Below are positions 50,193 to 58,572 of a DNA stretch of 64,000 nucleotides, piece after piece. Location: the NCBI RefSeq assembly GCF_021538895.1, contig NZ_JADDRL010000008.1, positions 82,936 to 146,935 of the forward strand, in the 5' to 3' direction. The number at the start of each line of letters is the position of its first letter. Within the stretch, counting starts at the first letter, position 1. The translations under genes and the position numbers were made by a program. Origin of the DNA: Streptomyces olivochromogenes. GTDB taxonomy: Bacteria; Actinomycetota; Actinomycetes; Streptomycetales; Streptomycetaceae. The notes beneath the pieces are model-generated. The model ran no database searches and had not been told where the DNA came from. It saw only the letters and a list, made by a program, of their open reading frames with translations.

Positions 50193-51371
50193 TCACAACC
50201 CGCAGTCGCAGCAGGAGCAGCACTCACAGCACTCGCAGCACTGGCACGCCTCGCAACACGAGCAGTCGCAGTCGCAGTTGCCGCACCAGCCCTCACGCTT
50301 CCGGCGCGACCACGGCCCCTCGTACTCGTCGGCGCAGCACACCTTGCAGGTGCAGCACAGCCCGATCGCCGCCGCGCACCCGGCCCAGAAGCCCCGCTTG
50401 TCCGGACGCGGCGGCTCGCCCCCGAAGGGGTTGCCGCCGTACGGGTTCCCCGGGGCCTGGGGCGCGTAAGGGCCCTGCGGCGGCCCGAAGGAGGCCTCCG
50501 GCGCGTGCCCGCAGGACGCGGTCCCGAACGCCCGGTCCACCGAGCGGCGCAGTTCGTGCACGAGCAGCAGGTGGGCCAGCTTGCGGTCGGTGAACTCGGC
50601 CTCGCGCAGCGCGAGCCGTATCCCGTGCAGCGCGTCGTCGGCGAGCCGGCGGGCCTCGCCGAGCGAGGTCCCGGTGGCCGTGAGCGGGTTCCAGGCGCCT
50701 GACGCGGCGTCTGCCTCCCTGTCCTCCACGGCGTCCAGCAGGTGCGCCAGCCGCCCGAAGAGCCGCCCGGCCTCGGCGAGCGGTTCGGCGTTGTGCGGCC
50801 GTCCGGCCAGCACCGCGGTGTGGGCGAAGGCGGCGGCGGTCGCGGTCTCGGTCGGCTCGGTGACCGTGAGGATCGGCGTCCCCGGTCCGGCGAGTGCCTC
50901 CAGGCCGATCTGCCGGTCGACGGCGTCGACGAGCAGGGCGGTGTCGAAGCCGACCGCCGACCCGCTGCGCGCGCCCGCCCGGCCCCAGCTCGCGGCGACC
51001 CGGCGCGCGGCGAGCGCCACCGGCCCCCGGGCCAGCAGCCCGTCCCGGTCGGCGACATGGTCGCGCACCTTGGCCGAGGCGAGCACCAGGGAGACGGCCG
51101 CCGCGAGCCGGGCGCCCTCGCCCTGGGCGACGGAGGCGGTCCGCATGCCGCGCAGCGGACAGGGCCCGGCCGTGCGGCGCAGTCCGCCGGCCGCCTCGGT
51201 CTGAGCCTCCGTCAAAACCGATATGAGAAGCCCGTCATAGTTCGTCACGATGCGTGCGAACTGCCCGTGGTCCCCACGCAGCGCGAGGCACAGCCCGCAC
51301 AAGTGAGCCATCCACTGGGCCTTGAGGCTCTCACCGAGCCGATGACTGCAAGGCCTGACGATTCCGAACAC
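50193..51371 (-). CDS. DUF5685 family protein with extremely Cys-rich C-terminal tail
   Basis: 392 aa from GTG 51371. The N-terminal 300 residues are an alpha-helical DUF5685-type domain with its own Cys set (MAHLCGLCLALRGDHGQFAR, CPLRGM, and TNYDGLLISVLTEAQ). A Pro/Gly spacer (PYAPQAPGNPYGGNPFGG) follows. The last 55 residues carry about 22 cysteines, in blocks such as GLCCTCKVCCADEYEG and CDCDCSCCEACQCCECCECC, a metallothionein-like density suited to several metal or Fe-S sites. I do not know its function; it is divergent from sflA (311-bp gap). The first-HxxC pattern of the N-domain may also bind zinc. Confidence 0.8.
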   Translation of the reverse strand: MFGIVRPCSHRLGESLKAQWMAHLCGLCLALRGDHGQFARIVTNYDGLLISVLTEAQTEAAGGLRRTAGPCPLRGMRTASVAQGEGARLAAAVSLVLASAKVRDHVADRDGLLARGPVALAARRVAASWGRAGARSGSAVGFDTALLVDAVDRQIGLEALAGPGTPILTVTEPTETATAAAFAHTAVLAGRPHNAEPLAEAGRLFGRLAHLLDAVEDREADAASGAWNPLTATGTSLGEARRLADDALHGIRLALREAEFTDRKLAHLLLVHELRRSVDRAFGTASCGHAPEASFGPPQGPYAPQAPGNPYGGNPFGGEPPRPDKRGFWAGCAAAIGLCCTCKVCCADEYEGPWSRRKREGWCGNCDCDCSCCEACQCCECCECCSCCDCGL

Positions 51372-51682
51372 GACGAACCCCCGTGCTGTGTGCGACGTTG
51401 AGCTGCGGCATCGTATCGACCGACAGTCATGTCGCAGCAGCCCCGGCACTCACCCGGACGCACCATCCGTCACCCGTACGCCGCCGACAATCATATTTCA
51501 CTCACAGTCAGCAGCTGTGTGTGCAACGACCCTTGGGGCGTCTGGGCTCTCGACGTAAGAGCTGTGCACCAGTACCGTCACAAACCCCCCGTGCGGCGTC
51601 TATCCACTTGGCGCGCCATCCGCATCATGGACGACCATAGGGATGCGGAAAGCAAGAGAGACCGCTGTGAGAGGAGGCGTCC
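51372..51682. other. 311-bp divergent promoter region (DUF5685 / sflA)
   Basis: Two divergent promoters must lie here. An AT-richer patch (51485-51510) may carry a -10. The main structure is the hairpin at 51620-51648 in the sflA leader. No ORF with a ribosome site is seen. Confidence 0.55.
51620..51648 (+). promoter_or_regulatory. Hairpin/palindrome in the sflA leader
   Basis: CCGCATC-ATGG-ACGA-CCAT-AGG-GATGCGG: an outer 7-bp stem, a 4-bp inner stem, a 4-base loop and a 3-base bulge. It is 35 bp upstream of the sflA ATG, with the ribosome site outside it. It could be an operator or an RNA element. Confidence 0.45.
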
Positions 51683-52120
51683 ATGGGATCGGTACGCAAG
51701 GCGAGTGCCTGGCTTGGCCTCGTCGACGACAACGATGACGAGCGCTACTACGACGACGACTACTCCGAGGGAACCGAGGCCCCCGACGCCTGGGTCACCG
51801 ACCCGCGGGTCAAGGTGGCCACGGACGACGCCGAGGAGAAGGGCCGCCGCATCGGCACGGTCACCCCGGACAGCTTCCGGGACGCGCGCGCCATCGGCGA
51901 GCTCTTCCGGGACGGGGTGCCGGTCATCATGAACCTGACCGCGATGGAGCCGGCCGACGCCAAGCGCGTGGTCGACTTCGCGGCCGGACTGACCTTCGGG
52001 CTGCACGGCACGATCGAGCGGGTGGCGAACCGCGTCTTCCTGCTGACGCCCGCGAACACGGAGATCATCAGCGGCGAGCCCGCCGCCCACCGCTCCGACG
52101 GCTTCTTCAACCAGAGCTGA
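51683..52120 (+). CDS. sflA: SepF-like cell-division protein
   Basis: 145-aa cytoplasmic protein. The N-terminal amphipathic membrane-binding segment [16 protein letters not shown] is followed by an acidic linker ([12 protein letters not shown]) and the SepF core at residues 60-130 ([60 protein letters not shown]). SepF anchors FtsZ to the membrane. Streptomyces has a main SepF and two paralogues; SflA restricts Z-ring and DivIVA placement during sporulation in S. coelicolor (SCO1749 by memory). ATG 51683 has GAGAGGAGG upstream. Shares a long divergent promoter region with the DUF5685 gene. Confidence 0.88.
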   Translation: MGSVRKASAWLGLVDDNDDERYYDDDYSEGTEAPDAWVTDPRVKVATDDAEEKGRRIGTVTPDSFRDARAIGELFRDGVPVIMNLTAMEPADAKRVVDFAAGLTFGLHGTIERVANRVFLLTPANTEIISGEPAAHRSDGFFNQS

Positions 52121-52145
52121 GGCAGGGCCGCTCACCGGCCCTGCC
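52121..52145. terminator. Bidirectional terminator between sflA and acyl-CoA dehydrogenase genes
   Basis: Perfect 10-bp arms GGCAGGGCCG (52121-52130) and CGGCCCTGCC (52136-52145) with loop CTCAC, between convergent stop codons at 52120 and 52164. Confidence 0.8.
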
Positions 52146-52163
52146 TCGGCCCCGGGGGTCGGG

Positions 52164-53354
52164 TCAGCGGAAGGCGTCGAGTCCGGTGAGCGCCTTGCCC
52201 AGCACGAGCTGGTGCATCTCGACGGTGCCCTCGTAGGTGAGCACCGATTCGAGGTTGGTCGCGTGCCGCATCACGGGATACTCCAGTGAGATCCCGTTGG
52301 CACCGAGGATGGTCCGTGCCGTACGGCAGATCTCGATCGCCTCACGCACGTTGTTGAGCTTGCCGAAGCTGACCTGTTCGGGACGCAGTCGGCCGGCGTC
52401 CATGCGCCGCCCCAGGTGATGGGCGAGCAGAATCCCCTTGTGCAGTTCGACCGCCATGTCGGCGAGTTTGGCCTGGGTGAGCTGGAAGCCCCCGATGGGC
52501 CGACCGAACTGCTCCCGCGTCCGGGCGTAGTCGACGGCCGTCTCGAAGCAGGAGCGGGCCGCGCCCATGGCGCCCCACACGATCCCGTACCGGGCGTGGG
52601 ACAGACAGCTGAGCGGGCCGCGCAGGCCGGCGCCGTCCGGCAGCACGGCGCCGGCGGGCAGCCGTACGTCGTCGAGGACGAGCTCGCTGGTGACGCTGGC
52701 CCGCAGGGACCACTTGTGCTTGATCTCCGGGGCGGAGAACCCGGGGGCGTCGGTGGGCACCACGAACCCGCGGATCCCCTCGTCGGTCTGCGCCCATACG
52801 ACGGCGACGCCGGCGACCGACCCGTTGGTGATCCACATCTTCCGCCCGTTGAGGACCCAGTCGCCGGCGTCGCGCTTGGCATAGGTCCGCATGGAGGCGG
52901 GGTCGGAGCCGTGGTCGGGCTCGGTGAGCCCGAAGCACCCGATCACCTCACCGCCGGCCATGCTCGGCAGCCACTGCCGCTTCTGCTCCTCGCTGCCGAA
53001 CCGGTGGATGGCGTACATCGCGAGGGACCCCTGTACGGAGACCAGCGACCGGATGCCCGAGTCGGCCGCCTCCAGCTCCAGGCAGGCGAGCCCGTACTGC
53101 ACGGCGGAGGCGCCGGCGCAGCCGTACCCGCTGAGCGACATCCCGAGGGCGCCGATGGAGCCGAGTTCGCGGGCCAGTTCCCGGATCTCGGGCAGCTCGC
53201 CCTTCTCGTACCACTCGGCGACGTACGGCAGGACGCGGTCCGCGGCCCAGCTCCGCATGGTGTCGCGGACGGCCAGGTCCTCCGGATCCAGCAGGTCGTC
53301 GATCCCGAGGGGATCGGCGGGATCGAACGGAGGCAACTTAGAGGACGAGGACAT
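52164..53354 (-). CDS. Acyl-CoA dehydrogenase (glutaryl-CoA dehydrogenase-like)
   Basis: 396-aa FAD enzyme. FAD/substrate motifs: CFGLTEPDHGSDPASMRTYA near residue 140, KMWITNGSVAGVAVVWAQT, and DYARTREQFGRPIGGFQLTQ near 280. The catalytic base is E375 in LTYEGTVEMHQLVLGKALTG, the position used by glutaryl-CoA and short/branched-chain acyl-CoA dehydrogenases. LGANGISLEYPVMRHATNLE is the C-terminal signature. ATG 53354 is preceded by GCCGGAGGGTGG. A 15-bp palindrome followed by TTTT lies 25 bp upstream. Likely part of amino-acid or fatty-acid breakdown. Confidence 0.93.
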   Translation of the reverse strand: MSSSSKLPPFDPADPLGIDDLLDPEDLAVRDTMRSWAADRVLPYVAEWYEKGELPEIRELARELGSIGALGMSLSGYGCAGASAVQYGLACLELEAADSGIRSLVSVQGSLAMYAIHRFGSEEQKRQWLPSMAGGEVIGCFGLTEPDHGSDPASMRTYAKRDAGDWVLNGRKMWITNGSVAGVAVVWAQTDEGIRGFVVPTDAPGFSAPEIKHKWSLRASVTSELVLDDVRLPAGAVLPDGAGLRGPLSCLSHARYGIVWGAMGAARSCFETAVDYARTREQFGRPIGGFQLTQAKLADMAVELHKGILLAHHLGRRMDAGRLRPEQVSFGKLNNVREAIEICRTARTILGANGISLEYPVMRHATNLESVLTYEGTVEMHQLVLGKALTGLDAFR

Positions 53355-53378
53355 GAACCACCCTCCGGCAGGGGAAAA

Positions 53379-53393
53379 ACTAGCACCGCTAGT
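53379..53393 (-). promoter_or_regulatory. Palindrome in the acyl-CoA dehydrogenase leader
   Basis: ACTAGC-ACC-GCTAGT on the plus strand; on the transcribed strand it reads ACTAGC-GGT-GCTAGT and is followed by TTTT. The 6-bp inverted repeat could be a regulator operator over the promoter, or a small hairpin with U-tract (attenuator-like), 25 bp before the start codon. Confidence 0.5.
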
Positions 53394-53503
53394 CACGACT
53401 CGGCCCAGACGCTACGGCGCACCGCCCCGCACGTCCAGCCCCCACTCTCGCACCCCGCGCCCCGCCCGTGCGGGCGGCGCGGAAGCGGGTGGGCGACGAC
53501 CGG

Positions 53504-55105
53504 TCACGCCGAGACGCGGGTCCTCGCCGGCCCGCGGGGCGCGGGAACCTCCACCGGCGCGCCCTCGCACTGCATCACCCGCGGCAGCCGCAGGGCCATC
53601 ACCGCGCCGAGCAGCAGCAGGCCCGCGCTCACCAGCAGGGTGAGGTGCAGGCCGTGCACGAAGGAGTCGCGCGCCGCCCGGCGCAGGGCGTCCCCGGCCG
53701 ACCCGCCGAGCCGGTCGGCGACCTGGTAGGCCTCCCCCAGCGAATGCCCCGCCGACACCGACGCCGACGCCGGGACCCCGGGCACGTCCGCGAGCCGGGG
53801 CGTGTAGGCCGCGTTCATGACACTGCCGAGGAGCGCGATGCCGATACCGGCTCCCAGCTGGTACGAGGTCTCGCCGATCGCCGCGGCTCCGCCGGCCTGC
53901 TCCGACGGCGCCTCGCTCAGCATCGACTCGTAGGCGCCGAAGAGGGTCGTCTCCAGGCCGAAGCCGAGCAGGAGGAATCCGAAGAGCAGCAGCGGCGCGT
54001 TGTCGTCGCCGCCCATCGCGGTCAGCGTCAGCACCGCCGCGGCGGTCAGACAGAAACCGAAGCACACCATCCGCCGCGGCCCGAAGCGCCGCAGCATCCG
54101 GGCCCCCGCCAGCCCCGAGGCCATCGCCGCGATCGTCAGCGGGAGCAGCCTGAGGCCGGTCTGCAGGGGGGAGAGGCCCAGCACCAGTTGCAGGTACTGC
54201 GCCGCGATCAGCTCCAGGCCCACCAGCGCGAGCATCGCCAGCACGATGCAGCCCACCGAGGTGATGAACGCGGGCCGCCTGAACATCCGCAGATCCACCA
54301 GCGGATACGGACGCCGTCGCTGGCGCCGGACGAACAGCACCAGCAGCAGGGTGCCCAGCACCAGCGGCACCAGCGTGAACACGCTCACCGCGGACTCGCC
54401 GCCGCCGAGCCGCTTCACGCCGAGCACCAGCCCGAACAGCCCGGCCGCCGCCATCAGGGCGCCGACCACGTCCCAGGGACCGTCGCGCTCGCCGGTCGAC
54501 TCGGGCAGCAGCAGCCGCCCGACCGGCAGGCTGATCAGCATCAGCGGGATGTTGACGAGGAAGACCGAGCCCCACCAGAAGTGTTCGAGGAGAAAGCCGC
54601 CGAGCAGCGGGCCGACGGCCGCGCCCACCGCGGCCACCGCGCTCCAGATGCCGATCGCGAGCGCCCGTTCCCGGCGGTCGGGGAAGACCTGGCGGAGGAT
54701 GGACAGCGTGGCCGGCATGATCATCGCGCCGCCGACGCCGAGCAGCGCCCGCGCGAGGATCAGTACCTCGGCGCTCGGCGCGAGGGCCGCCGCCGCGGAG
54801 GCGACACCGAACAGGGCGTAGCCGATGAGCAGGATCCTTCTGCGGCCCACCCGGTCGCCGAGCGTGCCGAAGAGGATCAGCAGGGAGGCGCAGACCAGCG
54901 GATAGACGTCGACGATCCAGAGCAGTTCTATCGCGCCGGGCTTGAGGTCCTCGGTGACGGCGGGCACCGCCACGTGCAGTACGGTCGCGTCGACGGCGAC
55001 CAGGAGCAGGCTGACGCAGAGGACGACGAGAACGACCCAGCGGTTGGCACCGGCCCCGGCCGCCCGACGGAGCGGCCGAACGGCAGCCGTGGTCGTCCCG
55101 GACAT
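53504..55105 (-). CDS. MFS multidrug transporter, DHA2 (14-helix) family
   Basis: 533-aa proton-coupled exporter. First helix NRWVVLVVLCVSLLLVAVDA TVLHVAVPAV is diagnostic, as are motif A GTLGDRVGRRRILLIGYALF and the motif C-like GAAVGPLLGGFLLEHF in helix 5. About 14 helices. ATG 55105 has GGGAGG nine bases upstream. The divergent promoter region to the mannosyltransferase gene is packed with inverted repeats (55204-55300), so drug- or stress-dependent regulation is likely. No adjacent TetR gene is present. Confidence 0.95.
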   Translation of the reverse strand: MSGTTTAAVRPLRRAAGAGANRWVVLVVLCVSLLLVAVDATVLHVAVPAVTEDLKPGAIELLWIVDVYPLVCASLLILFGTLGDRVGRRRILLIGYALFGVASAAAALAPSAEVLILARALLGVGGAMIMPATLSILRQVFPDRRERALAIGIWSAVAAVGAAVGPLLGGFLLEHFWWGSVFLVNIPLMLISLPVGRLLLPESTGERDGPWDVVGALMAAAGLFGLVLGVKRLGGGESAVSVFTLVPLVLGTLLLVLFVRRQRRRPYPLVDLRMFRRPAFITSVGCIVLAMLALVGLELIAAQYLQLVLGLSPLQTGLRLLPLTIAAMASGLAGARMLRRFGPRRMVCFGFCLTAAAVLTLTAMGGDDNAPLLLFGFLLLGFGLETTLFGAYESMLSEAPSEQAGGAAAIGETSYQLGAGIGIALLGSVMNAAYTPRLADVPGVPASASVSAGHSLGEAYQVADRLGGSAGDALRRAARDSFVHGLHLTLLVSAGLLLLGAVMALRLPRVMQCEGAPVEVPAPRGPARTRVSA

Positions 55106-55203
55106 GTACGTACCTCCCAGATGAACCCTCGCGTGCGGCGGATCGGCAGGGCGGGGACTCCCCGTCGTACGGCCGGAGAGGAGCGGTGTCTCCGGCCCGC
55201 GCC

Positions 55204-55300
55204 AACGAACGCGAGTGACTCGTCAGCGTACGCGAGTTCGTTCCGCCCGAGCGTGGCGGACCTCTCACACGTCACACTCAACTCGTGTGGCGTACGCCAC
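55204..55300. promoter_or_regulatory. Dense palindrome cluster in the MFS / mannosyltransferase divergent region
   Basis: AACGAAC (55204-55210) pairs with GTTCGTT (55236-55242) around CGAGT-G-ACTCG (55212-55222). Then CACACG (55266-55271) pairs with CGTGTG (55284-55289), and GTGGCGTACGCCAC (55287-55300) is a perfect 14-bp palindrome. These are at least three separate dyad sites within 97 bp. Confidence 0.65.
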
Positions 55301-55366
55301 TGCCCCCTGGTCTTGACCACGCCCCGGGGATCGGTCCGGTTCCCGCGGGCGTCGATAATCGAGCCC

Positions 55367-56644
55367 GTGACCGATCTTGCAACGCACGTGGCACCACCTC
55401 GTGCCCCCTCCCTGCGCCGCGCGGCCCCGGCTCTGCTCGGGTACGCGGCGGTGCGCGCCCTGGGCCTGATCGTGCTGGCGCTGTGGAGCGCGGCGCGCGG
55501 CAAGAGCGCGTACACCTTGCTGACCGCACGGTGGGACGCGTTGTGGTACACGCGGGTCGCCGAGCTGGGCTACGGCTACGAGGTGCGCCTGCCGAACGGC
55601 GACGTCCACTCCAACCTCGCCTTCTTCCCGCTGCTGCCCTGGCTGGAGCGGCTGCTGCACGCGCTCACGCCGCTGTCGTACGCCGATGCCGGCTTCGTCG
55701 TCGCCCTGTGCGCCTCGCTCGCCGCCGCCTGGGGGATCTTCGCGGTGGCGGACCACGTGTACGGCCGCCGGGCCGGTGTCTGCGCGGTACTGCTGTGGGC
55801 GGTGCTGCCGGTCGGGATCGTGCAGTCGATGGCGTACAGCGAGTCGCTGTTCACGGCCCTCGCGGCCTGGTCGCTGTACGCCGTACTGACCGGCCGGTGG
55901 GTGACCGCGGGCACCCTGGCCGCGCTGGCGGGGCTGACCCGGCCGGTGGGGCTGGCCGTGGTCGCCGCGGTGTGGGCGGCGGGCCTTGTCCCGTTCGTGC
56001 GAGACCGACGCATGGCCGCCACGCACGGCGCGCGGAACGAGGAACGCGCTCCCGCCGCGGCAAGCGCCGTCCACGCTCGGCGTGTTCCGGAAGCGGACGG
56101 CGCACAGGATGGAACACACGCTCCTTCCGCAACAACCGGCGCACCCGTCTGGCGTCGCGCCCTCGGCATGCTGCTCGCCCCCCTCGGCGCCGCCGCCTAT
56201 GTCCTGTGGGTCGGCCACCGCACCGGCAAGGGCCCGCTCGGCTATCTGGACGTGCAGGCCGGCTGGCGCAACGGCTTCGACGGCGGATACGCCTTCGCAC
56301 GCTTCGTAATCGACAAGTTCACGTCATTTCCGACGGCCCTCGCCGGGCTGGGACTCATCATCGGGGTCGGCCTGGTGATCTGGCTGTACGTCACCGGCGT
56401 CCGACAGCGCCAGCCGCTTCCGCTGCTGGTGTACACAGGTGTCGTCACCGCGCTCGCCCTGTGCGCGTCGAGCTACTTCGGTTCGAAGCCGCGGCTGCTG
56501 CTGCCCGCCTTCCCCCTGCTGCTGCCCCTCGCGTTGGCCCTGGCCCGGCTGCGCACCTCCCGATCGGCGCTGGTCACGGCCGGTGTCGCGGTGGCGTCGG
56601 CGGTCTACGGCGCGTTCTGGCTGAACGGCTCCGGTCCCCCATGA
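55367..56644 (+). CDS. Integral membrane mannosyltransferase-like protein (PIG-V/GT-C)
   Basis: 425 aa from GTG 55367. The GT-C signature ARWDALWYTRVAELGYGYE (acidic residue in the first loop) and HSNLAFFPLLPWLERLLHAL recall PIG-V-type polyprenol-dependent mannosyltransferases. About ten helices; a hydrophilic cytoplasmic loop (residues 220-260) is Ala/Arg-rich. Family members add mannose to lipids or proteins. A larger 1058-codon frame that begins at 53468 merges a shadow of the MFS gene with this one; only the part from 55367 is real. Confidence 0.9.
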   Translation: MTDLATHVAPPRAPSLRRAAPALLGYAAVRALGLIVLALWSAARGKSAYTLLTARWDALWYTRVAELGYGYEVRLPNGDVHSNLAFFPLLPWLERLLHALTPLSYADAGFVVALCASLAAAWGIFAVADHVYGRRAGVCAVLLWAVLPVGIVQSMAYSESLFTALAAWSLYAVLTGRWVTAGTLAALAGLTRPVGLAVVAAVWAAGLVPFVRDRRMAATHGARNEERAPAAASAVHARRVPEADGAQDGTHAPSATTGAPVWRRALGMLLAPLGAAAYVLWVGHRTGKGPLGYLDVQAGWRNGFDGGYAFARFVIDKFTSFPTALAGLGLIIGVGLVIWLYVTGVRQRQPLPLLVYTGVVTALALCASSYFGSKPRLLLPAFPLLLPLALALARLRTSRSALVTAGVAVASAVYGAFWLNGSGPP

Positions 56645-56869
56645 TCATCTCCGGGCGCTCGATGAGCAGCCGGGTAAATCCAGCCCATGCTCCGGTGAAC
56701 GAATTCATAAGCGCCATATAACGACCACCCGGCATGATCAAAGGAATTGACGCGATCCGTTCACCGGGATTGCCGAATCCCCGGAATTGGGACGCCTCCT
56801 GAGAGGTTTCCCACATCACATCGTCATCACAAAGCCGGTGATTCGACCGGGTCCTGAGCTCACTCGCTG

Positions 56870-56875
56870 TAACGT
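56870..56875 (+). promoter_or_regulatory. Candidate -10 for a leaderless PAP2 transcript
   Basis: TAACGT, preceded by TG, lies seven bases before the GTG at 56883. No Shine-Dalgarno is seen there. A matching -35 at the normal distance is poor, so this is tentative. Confidence 0.35.
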
Positions 56876-56882
56876 CGATTGG

Positions 56883-57920
56883 GTGCGTACCGAACGAAAC
56901 CTCACCCGTCTGGACCGGGTGTTCGCCAGGCTGGACCGTGAGCCGGAACGACCGGCCCACATCGATGTGCCGAAGATGAGCCGGCACCGGGTCGTGCTGT
57001 TCTCCTCGACCCTGGCTTTCTACATGGCGATCGTGTGGGCCGTGGTGACCAGTTCATGGCTGGTGCGGCTCGACTGGCAGGTCATGTTCTTCCGGCCGTA
57101 CCAGCAGTGGTCCGGGATCCACTGGTTCGTCGATTACTACGTGGTGCTCGGCCAGCGCGGCCCCACCGCCGTGATGGTCGCGGCCTGGCTGGGCTGGCGC
57201 TCCTGGCGGCAGCACACGCTCCGCCCGCTGCTGACCCTCGGCGCCTCACTGCTGCTGCTCAACATCACGGTCGGCGCCGCGAAGCTCGGCATGGGCCGCC
57301 TCGGACCGCACTACGCCACCGTGATCGGCTCGAACGAGATGGGTCTTGGCGGCGATATATTTCCCAGCGGCCACACCGCCAACGCCGTGGTGACCTGGGG
57401 CATTCTGGCGTATCTGGCCTCCACCCCGAGAGCGCGCCGCTGGCTGTCGGCGCTGTCGGCGGTGACCTCGCTCGGGGTCGGGATGGCCACCGTCTACCTC
57501 GGTACGCACTGGCTGAGCGACGTGCTGCTGGGCTGGGCCGCGGGACTGCTGATCCTGCTGGCGCTGCCATGGTTCGAGCCGCTGATCGCCCGGGCGGAGG
57601 TCGGGATCTTCGACCTGCGCGACATCTGGCGCGCCCGCCGCGGCCGTCCGCTGTCCTTGCCGGCGCCGGTCACGCCCGTGGCCCTCAAGCCGCGCACCTC
57701 CATGGCCGAGAGTGCGGCCGAACCGGTCACGGCGGCCCCGGAGCGGGAGCCGGTCGCGTCGGCCCGCTCGCCGCGGGCGCCGATCCACCTGGCCCCCGGC
57801 CCGCACACGGCCCGCTCGGAGCGCAGCCCGGTCACCCCGGCGGGCAGCCGCCGCCCGCCGCACTCGGACCGGGTGCCGCGCGGCGCCGCCCCGACGGCCC
57901 GCCCCGTGACGGGCGGCTGA
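56883..57920 (+). CDS. PAP2-family membrane phosphatase
   Basis: 345 aa. Phosphatase motifs: KLGMGRLGP (motif 1, near 137-145), FPSGHTAN (motif 2, with H164), and YLGTHWLSDVLLGWAAG (motif 3). Six helices. It likely dephosphorylates a lipid phosphate (undecaprenyl- or phosphatidic acid type). A Pro/Ala/Arg-rich cytoplasmic tail of about 90 residues (from 255) is unusual in length. GTG 56883 is favoured; the longest frame would start at 56787 without ribosome site. The gap before it (238 bp) contains no supported gene. Confidence 0.92.
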   Translation: MRTERNLTRLDRVFARLDREPERPAHIDVPKMSRHRVVLFSSTLAFYMAIVWAVVTSSWLVRLDWQVMFFRPYQQWSGIHWFVDYYVVLGQRGPTAVMVAAWLGWRSWRQHTLRPLLTLGASLLLLNITVGAAKLGMGRLGPHYATVIGSNEMGLGGDIFPSGHTANAVVTWGILAYLASTPRARRWLSALSAVTSLGVGMATVYLGTHWLSDVLLGWAAGLLILLALPWFEPLIARAEVGIFDLRDIWRARRGRPLSLPAPVTPVALKPRTSMAESAAEPVTAAPEREPVASARSPRAPIHLAPGPHTARSERSPVTPAGSRRPPHSDRVPRGAAPTARPVTGG

Positions 57921-57968
57921 CGGACGTCACTTGGCGGGGTCCGGTACGCACCTCCGACCCCGCACCGA

Positions 57969-58006
57969 CGAAGGCCCCGGCTCCCGCTCAGGAGCCGGGG
58001 CCTTCG
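57969..58006. terminator. Bidirectional terminator (PAP2 / I78 inhibitor)
   Basis: Perfect 16-bp arms CGAAGGCCCCGGCTCC (57969-57984) and GGAGCCGGGGCCTTCG (57991-58006) with a six-base loop, between convergent genes ending at 57920 and 58018. Confidence 0.85.
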
Positions 58007-58017
58007 CCGTCGTCCGG

Positions 58018-58233
58018 TCAGCCCTTCCAGGCGCGCGCGACGCGGCCGTCCCGCACCTCGAAGTTCAGCCGTCCCACGCGGTATTCCATCGTGATGATCG
58101 CGCCCGGCGGCAGCGACCGCACCGCCGACCACCCCCGCTCCCGCGCCAGCCGCTCGGCATGCTCGGAGTCGAGGCCGACGTACCCGTCCGGACTGTCCTG
58201 GGGCTCCGCGGGGGGAGTGGGAATCGGTGCCAT
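58018..58233 (-). CDS. I78 family peptidase inhibitor-like protein
   Basis: 71 aa, ATG 58233. GLDSEHAERLARERGWSAVR and SLPPGAIITMEYRVGRLNFE VRDGRVARAWKG match the I78 inhibitor fold (short helix plus four-stranded sheet, with the flexible loop before the last strands). No signal peptide, so cytoplasmic. Small serine-protease inhibitors of this type are widespread in streptomycetes. No obvious target protease is next to it. Confidence 0.85.
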   Translation of the reverse strand: MAPIPTPPAEPQDSPDGYVGLDSEHAERLARERGWSAVRSLPPGAIITMEYRVGRLNFEVRDGRVARAWKG

Positions 58234-58572
58234 GCCGCCACGCTAGGCCCTCTCCGTCACTCACGGAAGCCGTATCCGGTGGGACGGAAGACGCAAGCGG
58301 CGGGTCGGAAGGTAAGAACCGCGTATGGCCCGGATCCCCCTCCGGTCACGCTTCTGTCACAGGATCACGACACGCGTTCCGGCCCAACTCCGTCACTCGG
58401 ACGAACGGTTCCGTACGCCTTACCGGCGCATTCGAACGAAATTCCCAGGCGCCGGGACAGCTCTTCGAATAGCCCGGCGGAAAGCGCCGGAAGTGCCGAG
58501 AGAGAGGCGGCTCTCCAGCGCGATTCCAGAGGGAATCCAGAGGAACCGGAGAGCTGACAGCGCATAAGAATT
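58234..58572. other. 339-bp gene-free stretch
   Basis: Between the I78 gene and the WYL regulator. Small frames on both strands lack ribosome sites and family character. No clear terminator hairpin seen. Confidence 0.6.

Noticed and set aside
53468..56644. 1058-codon plus-strand ORF
   Set aside because: The first 630 codons run antisense to the MFS transporter and have shadow composition; only the part from 55367 is real and is annotated.
56574..56816. Minus-strand frame MWETSQEASQFRGFGNPGER... before the PAP2 gene
   Set aside because: It reads somewhat protein-like, but overlaps the mannosyltransferase 3' end, has no ribosome site and matches nothing I know.
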